From positions 1 to 59,059 of the forward strand of contig JACQXB010000017.1 in assembly GCA_016208965.1 (NCBI GenBank): 59,059 nt of DNA, written 5' to 3'. The stretch comes from Nitrospirota bacterium (GTDB taxonomy: Bacteria > Nitrospirota > Thermodesulfovibrionia > UBA6902 > DSMQ01). Shown in pieces: positions 44,813-53,402 of the stretch (positions are counted from its first letter, which is position 1; each line of letters begins with the position of its first letter). The position numbers were made by a program, and so were the translations under genes. The notes beneath the pieces were generated by a model, which saw only the letters and a program-made list of their open reading frames with translations, was not told the origin of the DNA and ran no database searches.

Positions 44813-45457
44813 TTACAGTGTCAATCTAAAATTAGCCTTAGTCCTGTTTAGATATACAAGGTGTTTCTTAAAAAATCTTAGGTCATCAATGGTATCCACA
44901 TCATACCAAAAGGGAAGCATTGAAAACCGCATGTTGGCTAACTCTAATTTCTCAAGCGTCTTATCCAAAACTTCACTGGTATCCCATGGTATCCCCTGAA
45001 ATAACTCAGGGAATGATTCTCTTGCTCCCACCAAATAATAACCACCATCACAGCATGGGCCAATAACAAAATCCCTTCTATTCAACTCATGAAATGCCTG
45101 TCTTATATACTCAACAGGGATTGTAGGGCTATCAGTGCCAATTACTACAACTTTTTTGTATCCTTTCTTGAAATAGTCTTTAAATGCATTAGTAATTCTA
45201 TCTCCAAGATTCTTTCCTTTTTGATTAAATCTTTCAATCTTGTAAATAGATGAAATCTCTCTCAAGAAGTCGTCATCTTTTGTGGGTGCACAGCCAAGAA
45301 ATTTATCAATGCCCCTTAACTTAGCACAGTTCTTCACTGTCTCTCGTACAAAGGATTTGTAGATTCCAAGTATCTTCTCAGGGGCAAGATGTGGCTGAAG
45401 CCTGGTTTTTACTTTGCCCAATACAGGGGTCTTAGCAAAAATAATTAGTGCCTTCAA
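44813..45457 (-). CDS. TIGR04282/DUF2064-type glycosyltransferase
   Basis: A 214-residue nucleotide-diphospho-sugar-transferase fold. The start MKALIIFAKTPVLGKVKTRL is the signature of the TIGR04282 (arsenosugar-related) family, with VVIGTDSPTIPVEYIRQAFH and FVIGPCCDGGYYLVGARESF as further conserved blocks. Such genes are often beside GT2-type glycosyltransferases, as here (34 bases to the next). The product is not known. No arsenic genes are nearby. Confidence 0.87.
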   Translation of the reverse strand: MKALIIFAKTPVLGKVKTRLQPHLAPEKILGIYKSFVRETVKNCAKLRGIDKFLGCAPTKDDDFLREISSIYKIERFNQKGKNLGDRITNAFKDYFKKGYKKVVVIGTDSPTIPVEYIRQAFHELNRRDFVIGPCCDGGYYLVGARESFPELFQGIPWDTSEVLDKTLEKLELANMRFSMLPFWYDVDTIDDLRFFKKHLVYLNRTKANFRLTL

Positions 45458-45478
45458 GCTAATCCTCTTTTTAGAAAC

Positions 45479-45507
45479 AAAAGCCGACCTTTCAAGAGTC
45501 GGCTTTT
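45479..45507 (-). terminator. Rho-independent terminator behind hppA
   Basis: AAAAGCCGAC and GTCGGCTTTT are perfect 10-base arms around a 9-base loop. On the minus strand the stem is followed by GTTTCT, and the hairpin lies about 100 bases past the hppA stop. The A-rich side means it could work in both directions. Confidence 0.75.
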
Positions 45508-45515
45508 GTTAAAAG

Positions 45516-45590
45516 TAAACCCTATTAGAAATTCCAGTGTGGTATTAAACCCCGCTGCAGAACAACGGGGCATTATTTCTAACGGGGTAA
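45516..45590. repeat. Family B element after hppA
   Basis: TAAACCCTATTAGAAAT (45516-45532) and ATTTCTAACGGGGTAA (45575-45590) are inverted repeats with one mismatch. The inside carries a second small palindrome, CCCCGCTGCAGAACAACGGGG (about 45550-45570). Confidence 0.75.
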
Positions 45591-45604
45591 ATAGCATTTT
45601 TAGC

Positions 45605-47680
45605 TTATATCAAAGGCACAATCAGTAACGCAACGATATTAATAACCTTTATCATCGGGTTAATCGCTGGTCCAGCGGTATCCTTGTACGGGTCACCGAC
45701 TGTGTCGCCTGTGACAGAGGCTTTGTGTCCATCACTTCCCTTTTTATGAATTTTGCCATTGTCGTCGGTAACGCCCTCTTCAAAGGATTTTTTGGCGTTG
45801 TCCCATGCGCCGCCGCCGCTTGTCATGGCGATCGCCTGGAAAAGTCCGGTAAGGATACTTCCGATCAATACTCCGCCGAGTGCTTCCCTGCCGAGGGTAA
45901 TGCCAACTACGATAGGAACAACAACAGGGATTAGCGCAGGAACCATCATCTGCTTGATAGCGCCTTTTGTGACAATGTCAACGCACTTGCCATATTCCGG
46001 TTTTGCTTTATATTCCATAATTCCCTTAATCTCACGAAATTGTCTTCTCACTTCTTCAACAATACTGCCTGCTGCCTTTCCAACAGCCTCCATAAGGAGT
46101 GAGCCGTAATAATAAGGAAGCAGACCGCCGATAAAGAGACCTGCCAGAACCATTGGATTTGAAAGGTCAAAATAAAGGGTCTCGCTGAACGATCTTGAAT
46201 ACTCTGCAAAAAGGACCAGAGCTGCAAGGCCCGCTGAACCAATAGCATAACCCTTTGTAACAGCCTTTGTTGTGTTTCCGACTGCATCCAATGGGTCTGT
46301 GATGTTACGGATCTCTGCAGGAAGTCCTGACATTTCTGCGATACCGCCTGCATTGTCTGTTATTGGTCCATACGAGTCAATCGCAACAACGATACCTGTC
46401 ATTGAAAGCATTGAAACTGCTGACAATGCGATAGCAAAAAGACCGCCCAAAGCATCGCCGTTAAATCCGCCGCCTAAACAATAGGCGCCAAGGATTGAGG
46501 CAACAATAACTATAACAGGTGCAGCGGTTGATTTCATGCTAACAGCGAGGCCTGCAATCACGTTTGTGCCGTGGCCGGTCAGACTGGCCTTTGCAATGTG
46601 TTTCACTGGGGGATACTTCCCAGCGGTGAAGTACTCAGTTATAACCACAATCAGTCCTGTCAATGCAAGGCCGATAACTGCCATAAGGAAAACGTTCATC
46701 TGTGTAAATGAAGGGTGAGCAGCCAGTGTAGTTACATCTACGCCTTTCAGAAATTCACCTGTCACAAAATAAAACACTATTGCCGCAAGAATACCTGCAA
46801 CAGCAAGCCCTTTATAAAGAGCACCCATGATATACTGGCTCTTACCGAGTCTTACTGCGAATGTTCCGATAATAGAAGCTATGATTGATATTCCGCCAAG
46901 CATGAGTGGGAACTCGATCCAAATACTGTTAGGGTCATTGAAAACCGTCTTTGCAAGGAGCATTGCTGCAACAAGCGTGACTGTGTATGTTTCATAAAGG
47001 TCAGCTGCCATGCCTGCGCAGTCGCCCACGTTGTCGCCCACGTTGTCTGCGATAACTGCAGGGTTCCTCGGGTCATCCTCGGGAATTCCTGCTTCAACTT
47101 TTCCAACAAGGTCAGCGCCTACGTCAGCAGCCTTTGTATAAATACCGCCTGCGATACGGGCAAAGACACTCATAAGGGAGCATCCAAAACCTAATCCGAT
47201 AAGGGCATGGAATGCCATCTCAGGAGCTGCCTGCTTTGCTATAAAATAAAAACCCGCAAGGCCAATGATTCCAAGACCGACAACCATCACACCTGTAACA
47301 GAGCCGCCCTTAAACGCAAGGCCAAGCGCTGCCTGAAGACCTTTGCTTGCTGCCTGAGTTGTGCGGACATTTGCCCTGACCGTAACCCACATGCCGACAA
47401 ATCCTGCAAGCGCTGAACCAACAGTGCCAATTATAAATCCAATAGCTGTCCAAATGCCAAGCCCGAACGCTGCGATAAGTACAACGAGAACCACTGCAAC
47501 CATTGCTACAGTCTTATATTCTCGTGCAAGGAACGCGTATGCGCCCTCTTTGACTGCATTTGAGATATCCTGCATCTTCGCATTTCCTGCGTCCTGCTTC
47601 GATACCCATATCGCAGTCATCACAGCGTATATCACGCCTAATACTCCACAACCCAATGCAAACAAAATAGTATTACTCAT
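45605..47680 (-). CDS. hppA: K+-independent H+-translocating pyrophosphatase
   Basis: A 691-residue membrane pyrophosphatase with about 16 helices. The substrate motifs [20 protein letters not shown] and [17 protein letters not shown] and the C-terminal [17 protein letters not shown] are intact. The site [10 protein letters not shown] has Lys where K+-dependent enzymes have Ala, plus Thr three residues on, the marks of the K+-independent H+-pumping class. It would pump protons with the pyrophosphate made by Sat and so recover part of the cost of sulfate activation. RBS AAGGGAGG precedes the ATG. It stands right after qmoC on the same strand. Confidence 0.96.
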   Translation of the reverse strand: MSNTILFALGCGVLGVIYAVMTAIWVSKQDAGNAKMQDISNAVKEGAYAFLAREYKTVAMVAVVLVVLIAAFGLGIWTAIGFIIGTVGSALAGFVGMWVTVRANVRTTQAASKGLQAALGLAFKGGSVTGVMVVGLGIIGLAGFYFIAKQAAPEMAFHALIGLGFGCSLMSVFARIAGGIYTKAADVGADLVGKVEAGIPEDDPRNPAVIADNVGDNVGDCAGMAADLYETYTVTLVAAMLLAKTVFNDPNSIWIEFPLMLGGISIIASIIGTFAVRLGKSQYIMGALYKGLAVAGILAAIVFYFVTGEFLKGVDVTTLAAHPSFTQMNVFLMAVIGLALTGLIVVITEYFTAGKYPPVKHIAKASLTGHGTNVIAGLAVSMKSTAAPVIVIVASILGAYCLGGGFNGDALGGLFAIALSAVSMLSMTGIVVAIDSYGPITDNAGGIAEMSGLPAEIRNITDPLDAVGNTTKAVTKGYAIGSAGLAALVLFAEYSRSFSETLYFDLSNPMVLAGLFIGGLLPYYYGSLLMEAVGKAAGSIVEEVRRQFREIKGIMEYKAKPEYGKCVDIVTKGAIKQMMVPALIPVVVPIVVGITLGREALGGVLIGSILTGLFQAIAMTSGGGAWDNAKKSFEEGVTDDNGKIHKKGSDGHKASVTGDTVGDPYKDTAGPAINPMIKVINIVALLIVPLI

Positions 47681-47847
47681 ATTCCTACCTCCCTTTTTTT
47701 GAGTTTTGTTTTTAAATCTATATAAACTTAGTTGTTGCCGTTTGTGTCATTGCGGCTTGTCCAAAATCCTTTACAAGAAAGATTCCGAACAAGTCGGAAT
47801 GTCATATCCGGCAAGCGGGAATGACAAATATAATAAGTACAACTCAT
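47681..47847. other. Gap between qmoC and hppA
   Basis: Holds a hairpin ATTCCGAACAAGTCGGAAT (about 47791-47809), of the CCGA-TCGG palindrome type, beside a TTGTCATT-like repeat remnant. No gene. The hppA promoter is presumably here. Confidence 0.5.
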
Positions 47848-48951
47848 TTATTTTTTATCTCTTCCTGAATATTTCAAAAAACATATTGCTGCTGATCTGT
47901 AAAACATATGAGCAAGTTTTGAATAAGGAAGATAGACGAAAAGAGAGAATACAAAAACCAAATGGATAAAATAAATCGGGTAAGCCAGGGCTGCTTTATC
48001 TGCCAGCCTTGTTACTTCTGCTAATATTCCCGAAACCACTATGGTGAATATAATAAATATTAAAAGCCAGTCAAAATAGCTTCCGATGCCGACTTTAGCT
48101 GCATTCTTAAATCTGTTTAGAATCATCAGTAAAATACCTGAAAGAAGCGCAATGGCTCCAATGTTCCCAAAGAGTTTAACAGGGTGACCCAAGGAAAAAG
48201 GAGACTCCACATGCATGAAATCAATGTAAAGAACACCTATGGCAGTAGCAATACCCAGAAACACAAAACCGTAAAACACCAGAAAGTGCGACAAGAATCT
48301 GTCTCTGCTTACAGTGCAATCCTTAAATCTGCTATGGCCTAAAAACTCTTTAGCTGTTTCAACTATACTGCCTGTCAAATTGTCTGAAGTTACTCCGCCT
48401 GTCTGCTTCATATCTTTCCAGAATTTCATCAGCCCCAGTATACCTGTTGCAAAGCCGAAAATAAGGGCAGGCGTAAAAGTAAACTGGATTACTTCAACTG
48501 GAAAAAGCTTGATAAATTTTATTTCGCCTTCAGGTATGCTGCTAAACCCGCTCACAGCTAACAGTATTAAAGCCGGAATCAGGAAAATAATCGGGAAGAA
48601 TATTTTACTGTTCACAAGCCCTGACATAAAACCCGGAACTGAGTACTGCCGTATGCTTTGTTTCCTGATTGCGCCAAGCACTTCGCCGGGTTTTGCGCCT
48701 CTTGGGCAATAAGCAGTACAGTCATTACACTGGTGGCAGAGCCATACATCAGGGTTGCCGAGGAATTTCTCTTTTAATCCCCACTGTGCCCAGAGCATTT
48801 CTTTTCTGGGAAATGGGTTATTGTCAGGAGTTACATTGCAAACAACTGAACAGGTGGCGCACTGATAACATTTTTTCAAGGACTCGCCACCTGAAGAAAT
48901 AACACCTTTTACAAAATCTAAATCAGGCTTTATTACTGTTGCCTCAGCCAT
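47848..48951 (-). CDS. qmoC: Quinone-interacting oxidoreductase membrane subunit QmoC
   Basis: A 367-residue subunit. The N-terminal part carries two [4Fe-4S] clusters (CYQCATCSVVCNV and CHQCNDCTAYC, residues 23-75), like HdrC; the rest is a six-helix cytochrome-b-like (HdrE) membrane domain with candidate haem His residues (FLSHFLVFYGF, IDFMHVESPFSLGHPV). It connects QmoAB with menaquinone. AGGAGG lies 7 bases before the ATG. It is the third qmo gene in a row; a repeat block separates it from qmoB. Confidence 0.95.
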   Translation of the reverse strand: MAEATVIKPDLDFVKGVISSGGESLKKCYQCATCSVVCNVTPDNNPFPRKEMLWAQWGLKEKFLGNPDVWLCHQCNDCTAYCPRGAKPGEVLGAIRKQSIRQYSVPGFMSGLVNSKIFFPIIFLIPALILLAVSGFSSIPEGEIKFIKLFPVEVIQFTFTPALIFGFATGILGLMKFWKDMKQTGGVTSDNLTGSIVETAKEFLGHSRFKDCTVSRDRFLSHFLVFYGFVFLGIATAIGVLYIDFMHVESPFSLGHPVKLFGNIGAIALLSGILLMILNRFKNAAKVGIGSYFDWLLIFIIFTIVVSGILAEVTRLADKAALAYPIYFIHLVFVFSLFVYLPYSKLAHMFYRSAAICFLKYSGRDKK

Positions 48952-49057
48952 CTATTACCTCCTCTTTTTCAACAAGAAGATGAGAAGTTGAGAAGATAGG
49001 AAGATAAGAAAACTCTCTTAACTTCTCAACTTCATAACTTCTTAACTTCTGTTTTTC
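48952..49057. repeat. Inverted-repeat block between qmoB and qmoC
   Basis: GAGAAGTTGAGAAGATAGGA (48981-49000) pairs with TTCTCAACTTCATAACTTCT (about 49021-49041). It is read through within the qmo operon and may form a hairpin in the message. No coding capacity. Confidence 0.65.
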
Positions 49058-51262
49058 TCAGAATCCTTTATACGGGTTAGGGCCAAACCCCTTTAATTTT
49101 TCTATAAACTCATCTAAGATCTGTGGTATTTTGTAATATTCTGAGATAGATATCTGTTCCATTTGAACCCTTCCAGACTCAAGTTTTAATCTATCAAGTG
49201 TTTCCGCAACCTTTGAAAGCCTGATTTTAGCCAGGTGACTCCCTGTAGCCATATGGCACTGATAATCATCGCCATATTGGCACCCCAGAATAAGTATCCC
49301 ATCAATACCTTTTGAAAGGGCATCTGCCACCCACACCAGATTCATTGACCCTGCGCATCTCAAAGGAACAACCCTCACGAAGGGGGTATAATTAAGGCGG
49401 TGGAGTCCTACCATATCCAGTGCTGGATAGGCATCATTTTCACATACGAAAACTATAGCCCTCGGCTTCTCATCTTCCTCAGGGGGTACTTCTATATTCT
49501 TGACCATAGTCCCAATCATATCAACTGAATAGTTCTTGAAGGACATAATTCTCTCAGGACATGCACCCATACATACTGCACATCTCCTACAGCGTGTGGG
49601 ATTGTAGAGTGGATTTGCTTTTTCATCTTCATTAATAGCGCCGAAAGGACACTCCTCGGTGCATCTCTTACACTGGGTGCATTTTTGCAGAAAGATATCT
49701 ACATATGATGTATCTCCAACCCTCGGATGCACTGCCTCTCCTCTATCTGTTAATTCAATGCACTGGATTGCCTTAAGCGCAGCGCCTGTGGCATCTTCTA
49801 TGGTAGATGATATATCCATAGGTGACCTCACAGAACCAGCAGCATAAATGCCTGTCCTCCTCGTTTCATATGGGAAACAGATAAAGTTCGAGTCAGAATA
49901 GCCATAAATTAAGACAGGCGCCTCTCCTCCCTGCCTGTATTCGAGGTTCAGTATGTCCGTTTCAATCATAATGTATGGAATAAACTCATCCCCTGGTTTT
50001 ACCCCTGGCGGAAGTATTTCCTCACCAAGTGCAGATACCGGGACCATGCCTGTTGCAAGAACAGCAAGGTCAACATTCACCCGTATCTTTTCACCGAGAA
50101 GGGTATTTTCTACATCTATATTGAGATTCTTGTTTTCATCCTCTGTGATGCTTTTAACATCGCCTTTTGTCAGGAAGACGCCGGGATCATTCTGGATGCC
50201 CTTATAAAAGTACTCATAATGACCGGGGGTCCTCATGTCCCTGTAGAAAATGTAGACCTTTGAATCAGGATACTGCTCCCTTATATATTTTGCCTGCTTT
50301 AAAGACTCTACACAGCAGGTTGCTGAACAGTAAGGAAGATGAGTCTCGTCTCTTTGTCCGGCGCATAGGATAAAGGCAACGGTCTTGGCGGGTTTACTAT
50401 CGGAGGGACGTACAATTGTTCCCTTCGAGGCTCGCTCCTCGAGCATATAGTTTGTTATTACATTTGGATATTTGCCAAACCCAAGGTGCTCTATCTTTGT
50501 GGCATCATATGGTATGGTGCCAGCGGCTGAAACTATGGCCCCAGCTCTAAAAGTCTCAACATTACCATTTTGTTTAACAGTGACATCAAATAAACCCGGG
50601 GCGCCATCTATCTTCTCTACGAGCGAAGAGGTATAAATCTTAACCTTTGAGTTCTGTTGAATCTCTTTAATTAAGTCTTTGATAAGTGGTTCTTCCAGGT
50701 CAGTATAGGGAGGCTTTGTAGGCGTCTGTTTGTAAAGTCTTGCCATCCATCCGCCTAAAGAGTCATTTTTTTCCACGAGGAAGACATCATAGCCTGTCTT
50801 TGCTGCCTCATTGGCAGCAGTAATTCCGGCAAGACCACCGCCAACAACTAAGACATTTTTAGAGAGATTCTCTGCCTTATAAGGCTCTGGTGCCTCCATC
50901 TTCTGCATCTTAAGGATACCCATCCTTACATAATCCTCAGCCATCATCTGGGTGTCCTCATTATTAGGTGGCTGGCACCAGACAACTCCCTCTCTCAGAT
51001 TAACCCTTTCCAGCAGGGGAATACCCAGATTAAATACATCATAATTTACACGTGAAGAGCACGCGGCAATAATAACTGCGTTAACACCTTCAGTAGCCAT
51101 ATCATTCTTGATGAACTCAACACCTTCTTTCTGACACAAGGCTGGATGGGTTTTTACAACCGGAGCTTTTGTTTTAGTTGCAACCTTTACTAAGCTATCT
51201 ATATTAAGGGATTTTCCTATCTCACAATCTGTACAAATATAAACTCCTATCTTTTTCTCCAT
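49058..51262 (-). CDS. qmoB: Quinone-interacting oxidoreductase subunit QmoB
   Basis: A 734-residue HdrA-like flavoprotein. The first FAD-binding site is VLVVGGGLAGITAANEAA after about residue 140; two [4Fe-4S] clusters are in CTQCKRCTEECPFG and CRRCAVCMGACPE (about residues 540-585); the last 150 residues form an MvhD-like domain (AIVFVCENDAYPALDMVGLH, LGCQYGDDYQCHMATGSHLA). It passes electrons between QmoA/QmoC and AprBA, possibly with flavin bifurcation. It starts 2 bases after qmoA. Confidence 0.96.
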   Translation of the reverse strand: MEKKIGVYICTDCEIGKSLNIDSLVKVATKTKAPVVKTHPALCQKEGVEFIKNDMATEGVNAVIIAACSSRVNYDVFNLGIPLLERVNLREGVVWCQPPNNEDTQMMAEDYVRMGILKMQKMEAPEPYKAENLSKNVLVVGGGLAGITAANEAAKTGYDVFLVEKNDSLGGWMARLYKQTPTKPPYTDLEEPLIKDLIKEIQQNSKVKIYTSSLVEKIDGAPGLFDVTVKQNGNVETFRAGAIVSAAGTIPYDATKIEHLGFGKYPNVITNYMLEERASKGTIVRPSDSKPAKTVAFILCAGQRDETHLPYCSATCCVESLKQAKYIREQYPDSKVYIFYRDMRTPGHYEYFYKGIQNDPGVFLTKGDVKSITEDENKNLNIDVENTLLGEKIRVNVDLAVLATGMVPVSALGEEILPPGVKPGDEFIPYIMIETDILNLEYRQGGEAPVLIYGYSDSNFICFPYETRRTGIYAAGSVRSPMDISSTIEDATGAALKAIQCIELTDRGEAVHPRVGDTSYVDIFLQKCTQCKRCTEECPFGAINEDEKANPLYNPTRCRRCAVCMGACPERIMSFKNYSVDMIGTMVKNIEVPPEEDEKPRAIVFVCENDAYPALDMVGLHRLNYTPFVRVVPLRCAGSMNLVWVADALSKGIDGILILGCQYGDDYQCHMATGSHLAKIRLSKVAETLDRLKLESGRVQMEQISISEYYKIPQILDEFIEKLKGFGPNPYKGF

Positions 51263-51264
51263 GA

Positions 51265-52533
51265 TTACCTCCTTACCCCGCCTGAGGTGGATTGAATAGC
51301 CTTGAGCGCTGCCGCCGTACCTTCCCGTGCGCTGGAATAAACATCAACCGGCTTTATAGCACAACCAATGGCATATATCCCGGCTGGACCAGTATTTGAT
51401 AGAACAAAGCCATCTGTATCATAAGATACGCTTGTAGGTATCTTCCATTCCTTTGTGATAGGGGCCATACCTGTAGCAAGTACAACAAGTTCGACCTTTT
51501 CATGAATCTTCTGCATACTTTGTGTATCCTCTGCTACTACAGTAAGGTCCTTTGTGGCAGGGTCTTCCTCAATCTTTGCAACCTTGCCTTTAATGAATTT
51601 TATATTTTCATCGCTCTGTACCTTTTTATAAAACTTTTCATATCTTGTTCCAGGCGAACGAATGTCAATATAAAATATAAGTATCTGTGCCTGAGGATAT
51701 TGCTCCCGCACATAGGTTGCCTGTTTCATAGAGGCCAGACAACAAATATAAGAACAGTATGGGAGATGATTCTCATCGCGAGACCCTGCACACTGTACAA
51801 AGGCAACCCTTGAAACCTCTTTTCCATCAGAGGGGCGAAGGATCTTACCTTCAGTCGGGCCATTATGAGAGGCGAGCCTTTCCATCATCATATTGGTAAT
51901 GACATTCTGATACTTCCCGAATCCAAGATTATCTATTTTTGTGGCCTCATACGGATTCCAGCCAGTAGCCCAGACTATAGAGCCTGCTTTTAAAGAGATA
52001 CTCTGGGACTTCATATTAAGGTCAATAGCGTTATATGCGCAAGCCTCTACACATTTGGCGCATTTTTCCTTAGCGCAATACTTTTCATCAATAACATATC
52101 TCAAAGGGAAGGCAAACTCATGGGGAAGATAAATAGCCTTTGTCTTATCCATGCCAAGATTGAAATCATTGGGTCTTTCCTGAGGACATACATCAACACA
52201 CGCCCCGCAGGCAGTGCACTTTTCATTCACATAGCGGGGATTAAGCTTCACTGTTACATCAAAGTCTCCCTCTGTACCAGAGATCTTTTCCACTTCTGCC
52301 AGTGTGTAAAATTTGACCCTCGGATTGTTCTTAATCCTCCTAAAATTTATCTCCAGCCCGCAATTTGGAGGGCATAACTTTGGAAAATACTTATTAAGTT
52401 GAGCTACCCTCCCGCCGAGATAGGGATTCTTCTCGATAAGGGTAACCTCATACCCAACCTCGGCTGCCTCCACCGTAGTGGTTATTCCGCTTATTCCTCC
52501 ACCTACAACCAGTATTCTTTTTTCCTCTGCCAT
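51265..52533 (-). CDS. qmoA: Quinone-interacting oxidoreductase subunit QmoA
   Basis: A 422-residue HdrA-like flavoprotein. The FAD site is ILVVGGGISGITTTVEAAEV; YFPKLCPPNCGLEINFRRI and one ferredoxin-like set, CTACGACVDVCPQERPND, follow; a second Cys group is in KYCAKEKCAKCVEACAYNA. It is the first qmo gene, with TGGAGGG before the ATG at 52533. It works with QmoB as the soluble part that meets AprBA. Confidence 0.96.
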   Translation of the reverse strand: MAEEKRILVVGGGISGITTTVEAAEVGYEVTLIEKNPYLGGRVAQLNKYFPKLCPPNCGLEINFRRIKNNPRVKFYTLAEVEKISGTEGDFDVTVKLNPRYVNEKCTACGACVDVCPQERPNDFNLGMDKTKAIYLPHEFAFPLRYVIDEKYCAKEKCAKCVEACAYNAIDLNMKSQSISLKAGSIVWATGWNPYEATKIDNLGFGKYQNVITNMMMERLASHNGPTEGKILRPSDGKEVSRVAFVQCAGSRDENHLPYCSYICCLASMKQATYVREQYPQAQILIFYIDIRSPGTRYEKFYKKVQSDENIKFIKGKVAKIEEDPATKDLTVVAEDTQSMQKIHEKVELVVLATGMAPITKEWKIPTSVSYDTDGFVLSNTGPAGIYAIGCAIKPVDVYSSAREGTAAALKAIQSTSGGVRR

Positions 52534-52554
52534 ACTATCCCTCCATAAAAATAT

Positions 52555-53400
52555 TTATAAAGATGCTTTAGACAAATTCCCGTTAGTGCCCTTCATTTTA
52601 TATTCTTCCTTTACCTTTAACGTCTCTTCAAGCATCAGAACATATTTTAGGTATTTAAATCCAAACTTCATAAGTGCGAGATCATCAGTCTTTATCTTCT
52701 CAACATCTTCCTTATCAATACCAATAACATCAAGGAACCTGCTCTCAAATACATATTTTCTAAATCTATCTATGTCATAACTTGCCATATAAATCAGGGG
52801 TTGCTTCTTCGGGTCGAGTTTGGGTTGCCCTATAGCATCCCTCCTTAACTGAATCTCCTTCCACTCCTTGTTCATCTCATCATAAATGTCAACTTCCTGG
52901 TCAATCCTCCATGTCTCAATGGTCCACTCTTTGTCTTCTTGATAGCCGAGACAATTCGGTTCCCTGATAAAGAAATAGAATTCCTCATTTATGGTCGCAC
53001 TACTCCGTAGTGCGCCATTTACTGGCCCTTTCTCTGAGCCCTTTATCATGAGACCTTGACCGACGGGATAATATCGACAGTTAGAAGGCCGGTCTTCATA
53101 AATACTACAGCCCTCAGGTGTAACAAAGGGACATTTCCCTTCACTATCATCCATCATCTTAAGCACTGCATAAGGATGTGAGGACTTTTCATCAATATGA
53201 ATGTAGGTGTACCTCTTGAGGAACTCTTCTGAGGAAATTCCCAACCTCTTTTTCATCCTTACGATGTCATAAGGAGTTAGGAGTATATCTGTAAGTCTGC
53301 AGCATTTATTAAAGCAACTGATACCTTTATGACACCTGAACTTGAATTTTGAATTCAATGTGCGCTCAATTGGTTCTACAAACTTCATATTCAATAACAT
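52555..53400 (-). CDS. YkgJ-family cysteine-cluster protein 1
   Basis: A 281-residue YkgJ/Fe-S-cluster-oxidoreductase-like protein (zinc- or iron-chelating CxxxCxxCC type). CHKGISCFNKCCRLTDILL (residues 23-41) and the later CPFVTPEGCSIYEDRPSNCR provide the cysteines. Its role in sulfur metabolism is not established, but the gene sits between aprA and qmoA. The product is paralogous to the one encoded upstream. An in-frame palindrome (52996-53014) encodes the odd ALRSSATINE. AAAGGA lies 6 bases before the ATG. Confidence 0.85.
   Translation of the reverse strand: MLLNMKFVEPIERTLNSKFKFRCHKGISCFNKCCRLTDILLTPYDIVRMKKRLGISSEEFLKRYTYIHIDEKSSHPYAVLKMMDDSEGKCPFVTPEGCSIYEDRPSNCRYYPVGQGLMIKGSEKGPVNGALRSSATINEEFYFFIREPNCLGYQEDKEWTIETWRIDQEVDIYDEMNKEWKEIQLRRDAIGQPKLDPKKQPLIYMASYDIDRFRKYVFESRFLDVIGIDKEDVEKIKTDDLALMKFGFKYLKYVLMLEETLKVKEEYKMKGTNGNLSKASL
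52996..53014. repeat. In-frame palindrome inside ykgJ gene 1
   Basis: CGCACTAC and GTAGTGCG with the 3-base centre TCC. It lies in frame and codes for LRSSA-type residues that look inserted relative to the paralogue. Confidence 0.7.
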
Positions 53401-53402
53401 GT

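Noticed and set aside
45725-47702. Several plus-strand open frames opposite hppA
   Set aside because: They run antisense to a complete, strongly conserved gene, have no ribosome binding sites and encode nothing recognisable.
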